From positions 1 to 34,097 of IMG/VR virus record IMGVR_UViG_3300023178_000157: DNA of 34,097 bases. One strand, 5' to 3'. A model generated the notes under the pieces. It saw only the letters and a list, made by a program, of their open reading frames with translations. It had not been told where the DNA came from and ran no database searches. Source of the DNA: a virus. Every line of letters starts with the position of its first letter. The first letter of the stretch is position 1. Of this stretch, positions 15,445 to 25,300 are shown in pieces. Made by a program: the position numbers and the translations under genes.

Positions 15445-16467
15445 ATGGCATTTCCAACAGACCAAACTGTATCACGTTTGGGCCAAGTAAACGCAGCAGG
15501 CGATAACCGCGCGCTGTTCTTAAAACTATATGCAGGCGAAGTCCTTACAGCTTTTGAAGAGCGTAACGTCTTTATGCCTCTTCACCGTAACCGTACTATC
15601 AGCAATGGTAAGTCTGCTCAATTCCCATTGACAGGTCAAGCTGCTGCTAAATACCACACTCCAGGTGAGCTTATCCAAGCTGACGCTGTGAAGCATGGTG
15701 AGCGTACTGTTACAGTTGATGACTTGCTTATCTCTAGCCAGTTCATCAGCAATATCGATGAAGCTATGAACCACTACGATGTGCGTTCTATCTACTCTAA
15801 AGAAGCTGGCTTCGCATTAAGTAACACTTGTGACAAAAACGTAGCTCGCATCATTGCTAAAGCTGCTAGTATTACAAACGCTACTGAAGCTGCTGCACAG
15901 TTTGGTGCTTCTTTTGATGAAGAAGTTTACACAAACAACGTCACAATCGGTTCTGTAGCTGGTGACGCTTTAGACGGTGGTAAGATTGCTAAGGCTATCT
16001 ATGCTGCTCTTGAAGAGTTCGACAAGAAAGATATCACAGGTTCTAAAGTTTGTGTCTTACCGCCAGAGCAGTATTACTCTCTATTCGGTGCAGACCAATC
16101 AGTAAACAACCTTGCACACATGAACCGTGATGTAGGTGGTTCTGGTTCTATCGCTTCTGGCGCTGTACCTATGATTGGTGGCGTTAAGATTATGATGTCT
16201 AACCACATTCCTACAACTGACGAGTCTAGCACTTCTGCTACTCCAGTTCCTTTAACTTCTAGCCGTTCTGGTGCTTATAAAGCTGACTTCAGCTCTGTGC
16301 GTGGTCTTATCTTCGCTGAAGATGCTGCTGCTACAGTTAAATTACTCGACCTTGGTGTTGAGTCTGAGTACCAAATTGACCGTCAAGGTACAATTATGGT
16401 TGCTAAGTACGCAATGGGCCACAATGTTTTACGCCCTGCATGTGCTATCAGCTTGAACGTAGCATAA
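15445..16467 (+). CDS. Major capsid protein (gp10-like)
   Basis: A 340-residue HK97-fold capsid protein, near T7 gp10A (345). It begins MAFPTDQTVSRLGQVNAAGD and has AGEVLTAFEERNVFMPLHRNRTISNGKSAQFP, the E-loop region, and a C-terminal VGGVKIMMSNHIP-type segment (IGGVKIMMSNHIPTT), as expected for podovirus capsids. No frameshifted 10B-type extension is evident: the gene stops and a terminator follows 10 bases later. Coding bases are noticeably more GC-ending and regular (GCT, GGT, ATC) than neighbours, which suits very high expression. A terminator on each side makes it nearly a separate transcription unit. Confidence 0.96.
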   Translation: MAFPTDQTVSRLGQVNAAGDNRALFLKLYAGEVLTAFEERNVFMPLHRNRTISNGKSAQFPLTGQAAAKYHTPGELIQADAVKHGERTVTVDDLLISSQFISNIDEAMNHYDVRSIYSKEAGFALSNTCDKNVARIIAKAASITNATEAAAQFGASFDEEVYTNNVTIGSVAGDALDGGKIAKAIYAALEEFDKKDITGSKVCVLPPEQYYSLFGADQSVNNLAHMNRDVGGSGSIASGAVPMIGGVKIMMSNHIPTTDESSTSATPVPLTSSRSGAYKADFSSVRGLIFAEDAAATVKLLDLGVESEYQIDRQGTIMVAKYAMGHNVLRPACAISLNVA

Positions 16468-16477
16468 GTTCAAATTT

Positions 16478-16506
16478 GGGGAGTCCTTCGGGATTCCCCT
16501 TTTTTT
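16478..16506 (+). terminator. Rho-independent terminator after capsid gene (Tphi-like)
   Basis: Stem GGGGAGTCC (16478-16486) and GGATTCCCC (16491-16499), nine pairs including one G-T, closes a TTCG loop and is followed by seven T residues (16500-16506). T7 has its main late terminator Tphi at exactly this position, after gene 10. Confidence 0.93.
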
Positions 16507-16529
16507 GTTTTTAATAAGGAAAAGACAGC

Positions 16530-17120
16530 ATGACACCAAACTCAACACTAGAAGCTGTCAACATTATGCTATCGGCAATCGGTGAAGCTCCAGTAAACCG
16601 TTTGTCCTCTGGTCTTGTTGAAGCAGAGCAAGCCGAAACTACGCTTGCACAGACCAGCCGTTCAGTACAGGCAGAAGGATGGCACTACAACCGAGAGACA
16701 GGTGTAAAGATTGCACCTAATCTAAACGGTGATGTTGTTCTGGCTCCCAACACTATAAGGGCTGACCAAACTTACAACTCTGACTCTTCAATAGATTTAG
16801 TCCAACGTGGAACTAAAATGTATGATAGAGTAGGCCACACTTATAACATAGGCAAAGAAGTAAGTTTAGATATTACATACGAATTAGAATTTGAAGAATT
16901 ACCCTCAGTTGCTCGTAGATACATTACAATCAAAGCAGCTCGTGTCCTACAAGACAGTATCGTAGGAGCAGGTGATTTACACACATTCCATACTAACGAT
17001 GAAACACAAGCCCTCTTTGAAATGAAGGCATTTGAGAATGAAATGGCAGATTACAACATAGGCGACAGCTACGATGTCTACCGCGTAATTGACCGTATTG
17101 GAACTAAGAGGACTTACTAA
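16530..17120 (+). CDS. Tail tubular protein A (gp11-like adaptor)
   Basis: A 196-residue protein, same length as T7 gp11 (196), directly after the capsid terminator. It begins with TLEAVNIMLSAIGEAPVNRL, a conserved start of gp11-type adaptors, and contains EGWHYNRETGVKIAPN and a FEELPSVARRYITIKAARV helix. A dodecamer joins the portal to the nozzle. AAGGA precedes the ATG by 9 bases. Its stop overlaps the start of the next gene (TAATG), so the two tail-tube proteins are coupled. Confidence 0.94.
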   Translation: MTPNSTLEAVNIMLSAIGEAPVNRLSSGLVEAEQAETTLAQTSRSVQAEGWHYNRETGVKIAPNLNGDVVLAPNTIRADQTYNSDSSIDLVQRGTKMYDRVGHTYNIGKEVSLDITYELEFEELPSVARRYITIKAARVLQDSIVGAGDLHTFHTNDETQALFEMKAFENEMADYNIGDSYDVYRVIDRIGTKRTY

Positions 17121-19495
17121 TGCCTTTAATCAGTGCTTCAATACCAAACTTAATAAATGGTGTTTCCCAACAGCCTCCTTCACTACGACTAAAAACCCAA
17201 GGTGAAGAGCAGTTAAATGCTGTGTCCTCAGTTGTTTCGGGATTGTCTAAGCGACCTGGCACTGAGCATTTAAAACTATTGAATGATGCAGGTAATGTCT
17301 TACAGAACATATCTAACATAGACACTGCTTTCATTCACACTGTTAGGCGTGACAACGAAACATTAAACACCCTAATAGTAACGAATGACGGTACTACTGC
17401 ATATACTTACATGTTCGACAAAGTGGGCAACCCTTTAACACTAGGGGGAACAGCTACTTATCTTAATTCAGCTACTAATCCTAAAGAGGATTTATCGGCT
17501 GTAACGATTGCGGATTATACGTATATACTTAATAAGAAGAAAGTGGTAGCGATTGACCCCACTCTTTCTCCTCTGCCTTCCACAGACGTTAATAGACGTT
17601 ATGAAGCGCTTATCTATGTGAAGCAGGGAGATTATAGGTCTACTTATACACTTAAGGTGCGTAGAACAGGTAACTCTTGGAATAGCCAAAGTTACACCAC
17701 AGGCCATTCTACAAACGGTAGTACAACGGATACACAGGCCGCAGAAAACAGTGTCAAAACTGATAACATTGCTGCTGAATTATTTGGCATCTCACTGCCT
17801 TCAGGTATCAATAAAACTCGTTATAATAACGTAATACATTTGTATTCGAATACTGACTTTGAGGTCGAGGTAGAAGATTCACGAGGTAACACTCACGTAC
17901 TAGCCTTCAAAGAAGAAACTGGTGATTTTAAAGGTCTGCCTAAACATGGCCCTGAAGGCTTTACTATTAAGATTGCAGGGGACAATGAAGAGGCTCAAGA
18001 TGATTACTACGTTAAGCTAATCTCTGACAGCGTGGGTACAGGCTTATGGAAAGAAACAATCAAACCTGAGATTACATACCAGTTTGATACAACAACCATG
18101 CCTCACCAAATACGCAGAACAGGTAATACTGCATATACTTTTGAGGCAATGCCTTGGGAAGAACGTAAGGTAGGTGATGATGACTCAAACCCATTCCCTA
18201 GCTTTGCTACAGATGGCTTAACGCTAACTGATATCTTCTTCCACAGAAACCGTTTAGGTATGCTGTATGATGAAAACATTATCTTATCAGAGTCAGGTGA
18301 GTTTGAAACGTATAACTTATTCAGACGTACTGTACTGACAGTAGTTGATAGCGACCCTATTGATATTGCAGTCTCAAACAACCAAGTATCTATCCTAAAA
18401 CATGCTGTACCTTTTGCAGAGAGCTTACTGCTCTTCTCAGAACAAACACAGTTTAAACTTACAGCTATTGACTTACTTACTCCTGAAACGGCTACCATCG
18501 ATGTAACCACACAGTTTGAAGCTAGTCTTAAAGCCAAACCTGTTGGTGCAGGTAAGTATGTCTTCTTCCCCGTTAAGCGTGGTAAGTGGGCAGGTATCCG
18601 TGAATACTTCGTAGAAGACCAAGCGGAAACTAACGATGCCGTGGATGTAACAGCTCATATACCTCAGTACATTGAGGGAGAAATTACAGCACTGACAGCA
18701 AGTACAAACGAAGATACCATACTATGTACAACAGAAGAACAGCCTAAGACTGTCTACGTCTATAACTACTACTGGCAAGATAAGCAGAAGCTTCAAGCTA
18801 GTTGGGGTAAATGGACGTTTGAGGGACAGGTACTTAACCTAGCCTTTAACAAGTCTGACATCCTAGTTCTTCTTAAGTATGATAATGGTGATGTTGCTCT
18901 TGAGAAGATTAACCTCTCAACTGATAATGCAACAGAAGAAACAAGTGGAGCATGGCCTGTACGGTTAGACCGTAGGGTTCTTATAGATGGCTCTACAGTG
19001 TCCTCTGTGCCTTACACAGCAAGCAACCTTACCTATGTTACCACTACAGGTGAGATAATTGAATCTACAGACATACAGGCAGCTTTAACAGCAGGTAAGA
19101 AAGTATTTGCAGGTACACCTTACGAGTTCAAGTACGTATTCTCAGAACAAGTAGTTAGGGATGATAATGAACCTATAACTATTGGTCGATTACAGATACG
19201 TAATATGAACGTGGTCTACAACGGCACAGGCTTCTTTGAGGCTACAGTTAAACCCAAAGGTGCTTCTAATGCTGCTGCTCGTGACACATACAAATCAGTA
19301 TTCACTGGGCGTGTTGTAGGCGGTCTTACTAACATTCTTAACCAACCCGCAATCTCTGATGGAACATTCCGTATTAACGTAATGGCTCAGTCACAGGGTG
19401 TAAAAATAGAGCTTACAAGTTCTTCACACTTACCTTGTGCTTTCCAAAGTGCAGAGTGGGAAGGTTTCTTCCACTTGAGGTCAAAACGAATATGA
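17120..19495 (+). CDS. Tail tubular protein B (gp12-like nozzle)
   Basis: A 791-residue nozzle protein, matching T7 gp12 (794). It starts with the family pattern LISASIPNLINGVSQQPPSLR and SVVSGLSKRPGTEHL, and contains NPFPSFATDGLTLTDIFFHRNRLGML and DPIDIAVSNNQVSILKHAVPF. A hexamer forms the tapered end of the tail through which DNA leaves. The stop (ATGA overlap at 19492-19495) is shared with the start of the gp13-like gene, and the start is coupled to tail tubular A by TAATG. Confidence 0.96.
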   Translation: MPLISASIPNLINGVSQQPPSLRLKTQGEEQLNAVSSVVSGLSKRPGTEHLKLLNDAGNVLQNISNIDTAFIHTVRRDNETLNTLIVTNDGTTAYTYMFDKVGNPLTLGGTATYLNSATNPKEDLSAVTIADYTYILNKKKVVAIDPTLSPLPSTDVNRRYEALIYVKQGDYRSTYTLKVRRTGNSWNSQSYTTGHSTNGSTTDTQAAENSVKTDNIAAELFGISLPSGINKTRYNNVIHLYSNTDFEVEVEDSRGNTHVLAFKEETGDFKGLPKHGPEGFTIKIAGDNEEAQDDYYVKLISDSVGTGLWKETIKPEITYQFDTTTMPHQIRRTGNTAYTFEAMPWEERKVGDDDSNPFPSFATDGLTLTDIFFHRNRLGMLYDENIILSESGEFETYNLFRRTVLTVVDSDPIDIAVSNNQVSILKHAVPFAESLLLFSEQTQFKLTAIDLLTPETATIDVTTQFEASLKAKPVGAGKYVFFPVKRGKWAGIREYFVEDQAETNDAVDVTAHIPQYIEGEITALTASTNEDTILCTTEEQPKTVYVYNYYWQDKQKLQASWGKWTFEGQVLNLAFNKSDILVLLKYDNGDVALEKINLSTDNATEETSGAWPVRLDRRVLIDGSTVSSVPYTASNLTYVTTTGEIIESTDIQAALTAGKKVFAGTPYEFKYVFSEQVVRDDNEPITIGRLQIRNMNVVYNGTGFFEATVKPKGASNAAARDTYKSVFTGRVVGGLTNILNQPAISDGTFRINVMAQSQGVKIELTSSSHLPCAFQSAEWEGFFHLRSKRI

Positions 19496-19950
19496 TTGGT
19501 ACTTTCAGACCTACTGTGTCTGAAGATATTGTAATACTCACTGACAACCTAAGAACCGCAGATTTAAAAGAGCTAAGGGCTTCCCAACCATTACCACCGT
19601 TGGAAGCTCTTACGCTTTCTGTGGAGGTATCAGACGAAGCCAACACCATCATTACAGGTGATGGTAAGATTGCAGGTATCTTTGGAGTAGCTACAGTTAA
19701 TGAAATGATAGGCGCTCCTTGGTTAATGGGGACTGACCTCATCCCAAGTATACAAAAGTCTTTCCTTAAAGGCTCTTATAAATGGGTAATTGATAAAAAC
19801 GAACACTACCCGATATTAATGAATTATGTCCACAAAGATAACAAGTTAGCTATCCAGTGGTTACGTTTTTTAGGTTTCAACTTCACACAACTCATTGAAG
19901 AATACGGTGTGGGTAAAGAACCTTTCTATGAATTTGTGAGGATTAAATAA
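19492..19950 (+). CDS. Internal virion protein A (gp13-like), GNAT-like fold
   Basis: A 152-residue protein at the gene 13 position (T7 gp13 is 138). It starts MIGTFRPTVSEDI at ATG 19492, which overlaps the gp12 stop; an upstream ATG at 19435 lies within gp12 and is less likely. The C-terminal half, YVHKDNKLAIQWLRFLGFNF, is the N-x-xAIxxLxxxGF pattern of GNAT acetyltransferases, as seen in marine relatives, with IAGIFGVA forming the likely acetyl-CoA strand. T7 gp13 is needed for assembling the internal core. Real acetyltransferase activity is not shown. Confidence 0.85.
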   Translation: MIGTFRPTVSEDIVILTDNLRTADLKELRASQPLPPLEALTLSVEVSDEANTIITGDGKIAGIFGVATVNEMIGAPWLMGTDLIPSIQKSFLKGSYKWVIDKNEHYPILMNYVHKDNKLAIQWLRFLGFNFTQLIEEYGVGKEPFYEFVRIK

Positions 19951-20564
19951 TGTGTGACCCAGTAACTATGGCTGCATTGACAATCGCTATGGGCTATCAG
20001 CAATATAAGACAGCAGAGGCCCAAGCTGATTACTCAAATGATTTAGCAGATGCTCAAACAGAAGCAGCTCATAAAGCATTTGAAGACCAAGCTAGAGCAA
20101 CCAACGCCCGACAAGGGCAAGAACAAGATGCAATCGCAGACAAGCGTATGCAGAACTTAAAAGCTTATATGCAGAATATGGGTACAGCCCAAGCAGCCGC
20201 AGGTGAACGTGGTGTAACGGGTAGAGTTACAGAATTAGACTTCATGCAGAGACAAGCAGACATGTTACGGGCTGATACTAGCGTGAACAGGGCTTTAGAT
20301 AACGTATCAACAGCGTATGCTTTTGAGCGCCAAGGTTTAGAGTCTCAGTTGCAAGGCCGTATTATGCAAGCAGATTCAAGTAGACAAGCTGACCCATCCC
20401 CTTGGGCTGCTGCGTTAGAGACAGGGGCTAAAGCTGCCTTTGCTTATGCCACAGCAAACGCTGGAACTGGAGCAGACGGTAAAGGTTTGTCTTTCAGTCA
20501 AAACTTAGACAAAACAGCTACTAATTTTCAAACAGGCTTTGGGTATTTTCCCCAAACACCTTAA
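19950..20564 (+). CDS. Internal virion protein B (gp14-like)
   Basis: A 204-residue protein (T7 gp14 is 196) between the gp13-like and gp15-like genes. It starts MCDPVTMAALTIAMGYQQYK, a short hydrophobic head followed by a long Ala, Gln and Asp-rich helix (EDQARATNARQGQEQ), and a C-terminal Ala-rich segment (GAKAAFAYATANAG). In T7, gp14 leaves the capsid on infection and sits in the outer membrane as part of the DNA ejection channel. Identification rests on gene order, length and composition. Its start overlaps the previous stop (TAATG). Confidence 0.85.
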   Translation: MCDPVTMAALTIAMGYQQYKTAEAQADYSNDLADAQTEAAHKAFEDQARATNARQGQEQDAIADKRMQNLKAYMQNMGTAQAAAGERGVTGRVTELDFMQRQADMLRADTSVNRALDNVSTAYAFERQGLESQLQGRIMQADSSRQADPSPWAAALETGAKAAFAYATANAGTGADGKGLSFSQNLDKTATNFQTGFGYFPQTP

Positions 20565-20584
20565 AATTTACAGGAGAGTCATAA

Positions 20585-22318
20585 ATGGCTAAGTCACTTA
20601 AAGTCGAGCGCTTGCGAGGGCTTGATATTAATGTAATGCCAAACATCCGTACAGTTGATACATATGCTCCACCTGCTGCGGCAGATACGCGGAACAATAG
20701 AGGTACTCAACTCGTTAATTTCATCTCACAACTATCACCACAACTTCAAGAGTATAAGAAGAAACATGATGCTGCTACAGAAGAGCTACAACTGCGTCAA
20801 ATTACTGATATGCAGTTTGAGAATAAAGACGGCACTTTCAAGTCGCTAGAACAGCTTAGAGAAAGTGGTGAGTTCCATGCTAGTAACCCTACAGTAGCCT
20901 ACGCCTTTAATAAAAGCTTAGGCATGGAAATAGGGGATAAGGTTAGAGCTTCTGTTCTTGATAGGTATAATCAAGGAGTAAAGGATGGTTCTATCCTTCG
21001 CCTTACCTCTGAGCAAACTCAACAGTGGGTCGAGCAGACTACTCAACAGGTAGCCTCTGAGTACAAGGAGTACACTTCAGGTATGGGGGTTATGGCGGGT
21101 ATTAAAGCCAGTACCAAAGAGCTTGAAGGGTCACTAATTAGTAACCAAGCATCTCGTGCTGAAGCTCATGCAGAAGACATGATGAACCATGCTTTTAATG
21201 TACAAGTATCTAACGCATTGAGAGGTGTGGATATGACAGACGCAGGCGCTCTTGAGAGAGCTTTGAGTACCTTAGGTGAATCTTTATATGCAACAGATAG
21301 CTCTCTCACAGGGACTGAAGTTAATAAGAAAATGACTAACGCTCTTAAAGCCCGTATAGCCGTCACGCAAGACCCTGCTGAATTAACAGCTATTATAGAA
21401 GCTTCTCGGAATATTAAGGCAGGCTCAGGAACTCTAGGGGGTACAAGTTATTGGACAGAACTAGGGTTAGATACTGTAATTAATGACGCTATTGAACGAA
21501 GCGACAGACTCGCTACTGCTAATCAAAGCCGTAAGAATAGGGTAGAGTTAGCAGCATCTGAGCAACTACAAGAGCAGGTTATCGCCCATATCCAAAGGGG
21601 TGGCACTGCTGAAGACTTTGATTATCCTTTGCATAGTGTTTTAAACCCTGCACAGCAGAGCAGAATTTACGCTGCCACTGCAAATGCACTGACTGTAACA
21701 GAGCCAATGACTTCGGAAGAATATGTTGAGGTTTATAATTACTTTTCGAAATTAACACCTCCTCAAGCAACTAGTGAATACCAAAAGATTATGAATGGCA
21801 CTCACCCACAATTTAAAAACTCAAGTATTGCAGACTTAAATGTTATTGCAAGTATTAAGAACGTAGCTCCTAAGAACGGTACAGAGTTATATAGCGACCC
21901 ATTCTATAAGGGGTTAGAGAAAAAGACCGCAGAAGGTTATGGAGCTTGGGATGTTCTAAGTCGGGACATTAAAGTATTTAGTGAAGATGAAAACGCCCGT
22001 ATTTGGGACGAAGCTTCTGTTTTATTAAAAGAGAAATGGTTAGAAGTGGTCGCAGATACTTCAGCTATTGAGCAGTACCTACCTGAGCATACCAGTAAGG
22101 TGGAGCAGGCAGGAGGGACTGTAAATTTGCAGACCATATTAAATACCCCAGCACTCAACCGTAAGTTGAAAGATGCTATGTATAATAGCGTCATACAGCG
22201 GATTGAGCCTGGAGATTTATCTGAGGCTGCAAATACTCAGGGCGCTGGTAATCAAACAGAAGTCTTAGACGGAAACGGTAACAATAAAACAATAAAATTC
22301 ACACCAGGGGGTGACTAA
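20585..22318 (+). CDS. Internal virion protein C (gp15-like)
   Basis: A 577-residue largely helical protein at the gene 15 position. T7 gp15 is 747 residues, so this one is shorter. It opens with KVERLRGLDINVMPNIRTVD and has long charged helices (LQEYKKKHDAATEELQLRQ). In T7, gp15 forms part of the inner core and, after ejection, a periplasmic tunnel with gp16. AGGAGA lies about 7 bases before the ATG. The stop overlaps the gp16-like start (TAATG). There is no specific motif; the call is positional. Confidence 0.85.
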   Translation: MAKSLKVERLRGLDINVMPNIRTVDTYAPPAAADTRNNRGTQLVNFISQLSPQLQEYKKKHDAATEELQLRQITDMQFENKDGTFKSLEQLRESGEFHASNPTVAYAFNKSLGMEIGDKVRASVLDRYNQGVKDGSILRLTSEQTQQWVEQTTQQVASEYKEYTSGMGVMAGIKASTKELEGSLISNQASRAEAHAEDMMNHAFNVQVSNALRGVDMTDAGALERALSTLGESLYATDSSLTGTEVNKKMTNALKARIAVTQDPAELTAIIEASRNIKAGSGTLGGTSYWTELGLDTVINDAIERSDRLATANQSRKNRVELAASEQLQEQVIAHIQRGGTAEDFDYPLHSVLNPAQQSRIYAATANALTVTEPMTSEEYVEVYNYFSKLTPPQATSEYQKIMNGTHPQFKNSSIADLNVIASIKNVAPKNGTELYSDPFYKGLEKKTAEGYGAWDVLSRDIKVFSEDENARIWDEASVLLKEKWLEVVADTSAIEQYLPEHTSKVEQAGGTVNLQTILNTPALNRKLKDAMYNSVIQRIEPGDLSEAANTQGAGNQTEVLDGNGNNKTIKFTPGGD

Positions 22319-25300
22319 TGGCTGGCGGTACATATGATTTGGGTGGGGTGAAGTATAGAACAGACCATGAACTCTCTCAAGACGAATTACAAAGTTTGTA
22401 TACTAGCTATGAAGAAGCTGGCTTATTAAACACACAAGTCCAAGAACAACAGCAAATGAATTACGAAGCTGTTACTAAGAACAAAGGTCTTTTAAACGCT
22501 TATAAAACATACTGGGAAATAGATAACGAAGCTAAATGGGAAGGTACAAACGAAGAGCTTACTGACGAATATTATGAGCAAATGCGGTGGTTTGAAAACA
22601 ACACCCAAGGGGCTTTAGGGCTAGTTGCGAGGCTTAACGATGTGGGTAACTCCATGTCAGAGGAAGAGCGTCAATCTTTGGCAGTTATGTTTAACTCTTG
22701 GGATAATATCGTTCCTTTCTACGCAGACGAACAGAAGAAATGGAGAGGCTTCTTTGACCATGTTGAAGCTAACTTATTAGATGTAACCAACCTACTAGGT
22801 GCTGTAAGTTTTGGCACAGGCGCAGCAGCGGGTGTAGCTGCGAAACAAGCTGCAAAGTTTGGAATCAGAGAAGCTTTGAAGGCTGGATTAAAACCAGCTA
22901 TTCACGGTGCTGGTGTAGCAGGTGCGGTGGGAACAGCTCTTTCAGTTGGTAACCAAGAAGCGCGTACTGAATTAGGTATGCAAGACGAGATAGACACTAA
23001 CCAAGTTTTAACTACTGGTTTACTATCAGCGGGAGCTGGTGGATTAATTGGTGGAGGCTTAGGTGCAGCCACTAGTGCTAAGGTTGCTAAAAACTCAGCT
23101 AAATACGCAGCGGAGGTTGCAGAAACAGCCGCAGAGAAATCAGCAGCAAGTGCATTGACAGGCGCTACTGACGAAATGGCTGGTCAAACTCTTAACGCTG
23201 CAAAACAATGGCGTGAAGTTCTGTCTAACCCTGAGATTACAGGACAAGCTCGACAAGATGCCCGTAATGAGTTCCTTAGAAACCTTGGGGATAGCACACG
23301 CACTCGTTTAGACAGAAACCATGAAGGTGTAGGTCATACAGTAACGAATGAACAGGCTTTAGAGAATGGTGTTAAGCTTATACAGGATTTAGGTATTGAG
23401 CTAACAGATGATTTAACTCCTGAGTATTTAGTTAATAGGCTTTATGATAAGTACACTAAGGGTGATATTGCACTAAAGGATTCCACATCTTTTAAAGCAG
23501 TTGCAATAAAGCTTGAGAATGAGATGTATGAGAAGTTCCTTCAAGCTTGGGATGCAGAAGGGGGTGTCCCTTCATCACACATGGCTTCATTTGAAAAAAT
23601 TATATCTATAAGTGAAGACCTTAGCTCAATGTCAGGTCGGGATTTACAACAGCAGTCCTTAAGGCAGAGAGTAGGTGTAATGAGTTTTAATGACATTATA
23701 GCTGACTTTAAAGATAAAGCAGCTAAAGGCCAACCTTTCTCAGCTCAGGATGCTAAAGTCGCTTTATTGAAAGCAGCAGAAAAAGGCCCGACATGGAAAG
23801 ATAATATGGTGGGCGGTCTTAACGAGGTGTGGATTAATAACATCTTAGGCTCTCTAGTTACCTTAATGATTAACTCTGGTTCTGCTGCGGCTCATATGCT
23901 TGAGAACAATATCATTGATATTGGAGGAGCGGTACGCACGGGAAATGCGAGAGAGATGCGTAGGGCTGTAACTACATTAGGTAGAGAACTAACAGCCGCC
24001 CCAGCAGCGTTTAGATATATGTTAAAGGCTGTGAATGAAAGTAAAGGCTCTATAGACCCTGGTCGTAACTTTGCGGGTGATGTTGAAGATTCCATAGGTA
24101 TTGGCACACGTAACTACAAACTAAGTAAGCTTTTGTCACCTAAGGGTGAAGGTATCTATAAGAAAGGTGAAGGGCTTAGAGGAGGCGTAATGAACGCCTT
24201 GGGTAACTTTAACAGGCTCATAGGTTCTCGTGGCATGGTAGCTACAGACGAGCTTATTAAACAAATGACGTTTAGAGGTAAGTTAAGAGCTGATATCACA
24301 GACGAAGCTTTACAGCGGATAGGTGTTGAGGGCGGTTTCAAAAACGCTAGTGAAGCACATAGATGGGCTAAGAAAGAATTTAATGCTCTCATGGAAGACC
24401 ATATAGATGCTGTAGGTCGTGGGGTTGCCCCTGAAGACCCTCGTTTAGTATCCGCTTTAGATGAAGCCCGAAGAATTGCCTTCCAAGAAGACTTCCACAA
24501 TGACCCTCTTAGCTCTGTAGGGCGTAAGATTAATGAAGTTTCAACTAAACATCCTATCTTAAAACAAGCTATACCTTTCATCCGTACGCCTACAAACTTG
24601 GTGGCGTGGGCTGGTGAAAGAACACCAGGCCTACAACTTCTAAGTAAGGACTTCACGGCTCGCTTAAATAGTCCAGACCCTCAAGTGTCTGCTAAGGCTG
24701 AGATGGCTTTGAACATGGGTGTTATGTACTGGACTGCTGCTTTGTCTACTGCAATGTCAGGAGATTTACAGGGAGCAGGAAGTACAGACTTTAAGAAACA
24801 ACGAGTTGCCGAAGCAGGTGATTTTTTACCTTATTCAATACGAGCAGAAGATGGAACAAGAGTTCAGATTAGACGGGGTGACCCAATGTCTCGGTACTTT
24901 ATGGCGCTGGGTGCTATTCAAGACGCTATGGTTAATGACCATGAAAGCGCGACAGACTTGTTCGCTTCGGCTGCTATCGGCACAGCTAAGGTGCTGGTAG
25001 AAGTGCCCTCTTTAACAGGTATTGCTGACATTTTCCAATTAGCTACTGATGTAGCCAATGATGTAGATGGGGCGTTCCTTCGTTTTGCAGAAAATAGAGC
25101 TAAAACGCTAGTGCCTTATTACAGGTTTTATAGGGATATGTTAGTTCCTGAAGGTGTGGATAAGACAATGTTTACGAATGTTGGGCTTAACCCTGTTGAC
25201 CTGATGAACACAGCTTATTTCCAAGATAACCCTGAAGACCCTTATGATAAAAGACGCGACCCTCTGGGCAACGTGATTAATATCAAGGATAACGCAGGTT

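Noticed and set aside
24156-24656. Long minus-strand open frame (166 codons)
   Set aside because: It lies antisense inside the gp16-like gene, has no ribosome site or recognisable domain, and all real genes run on the + strand. Other minus-strand frames, for example at 18103-18537, 4459-4812 and 27539-27829, were rejected for the same reason.
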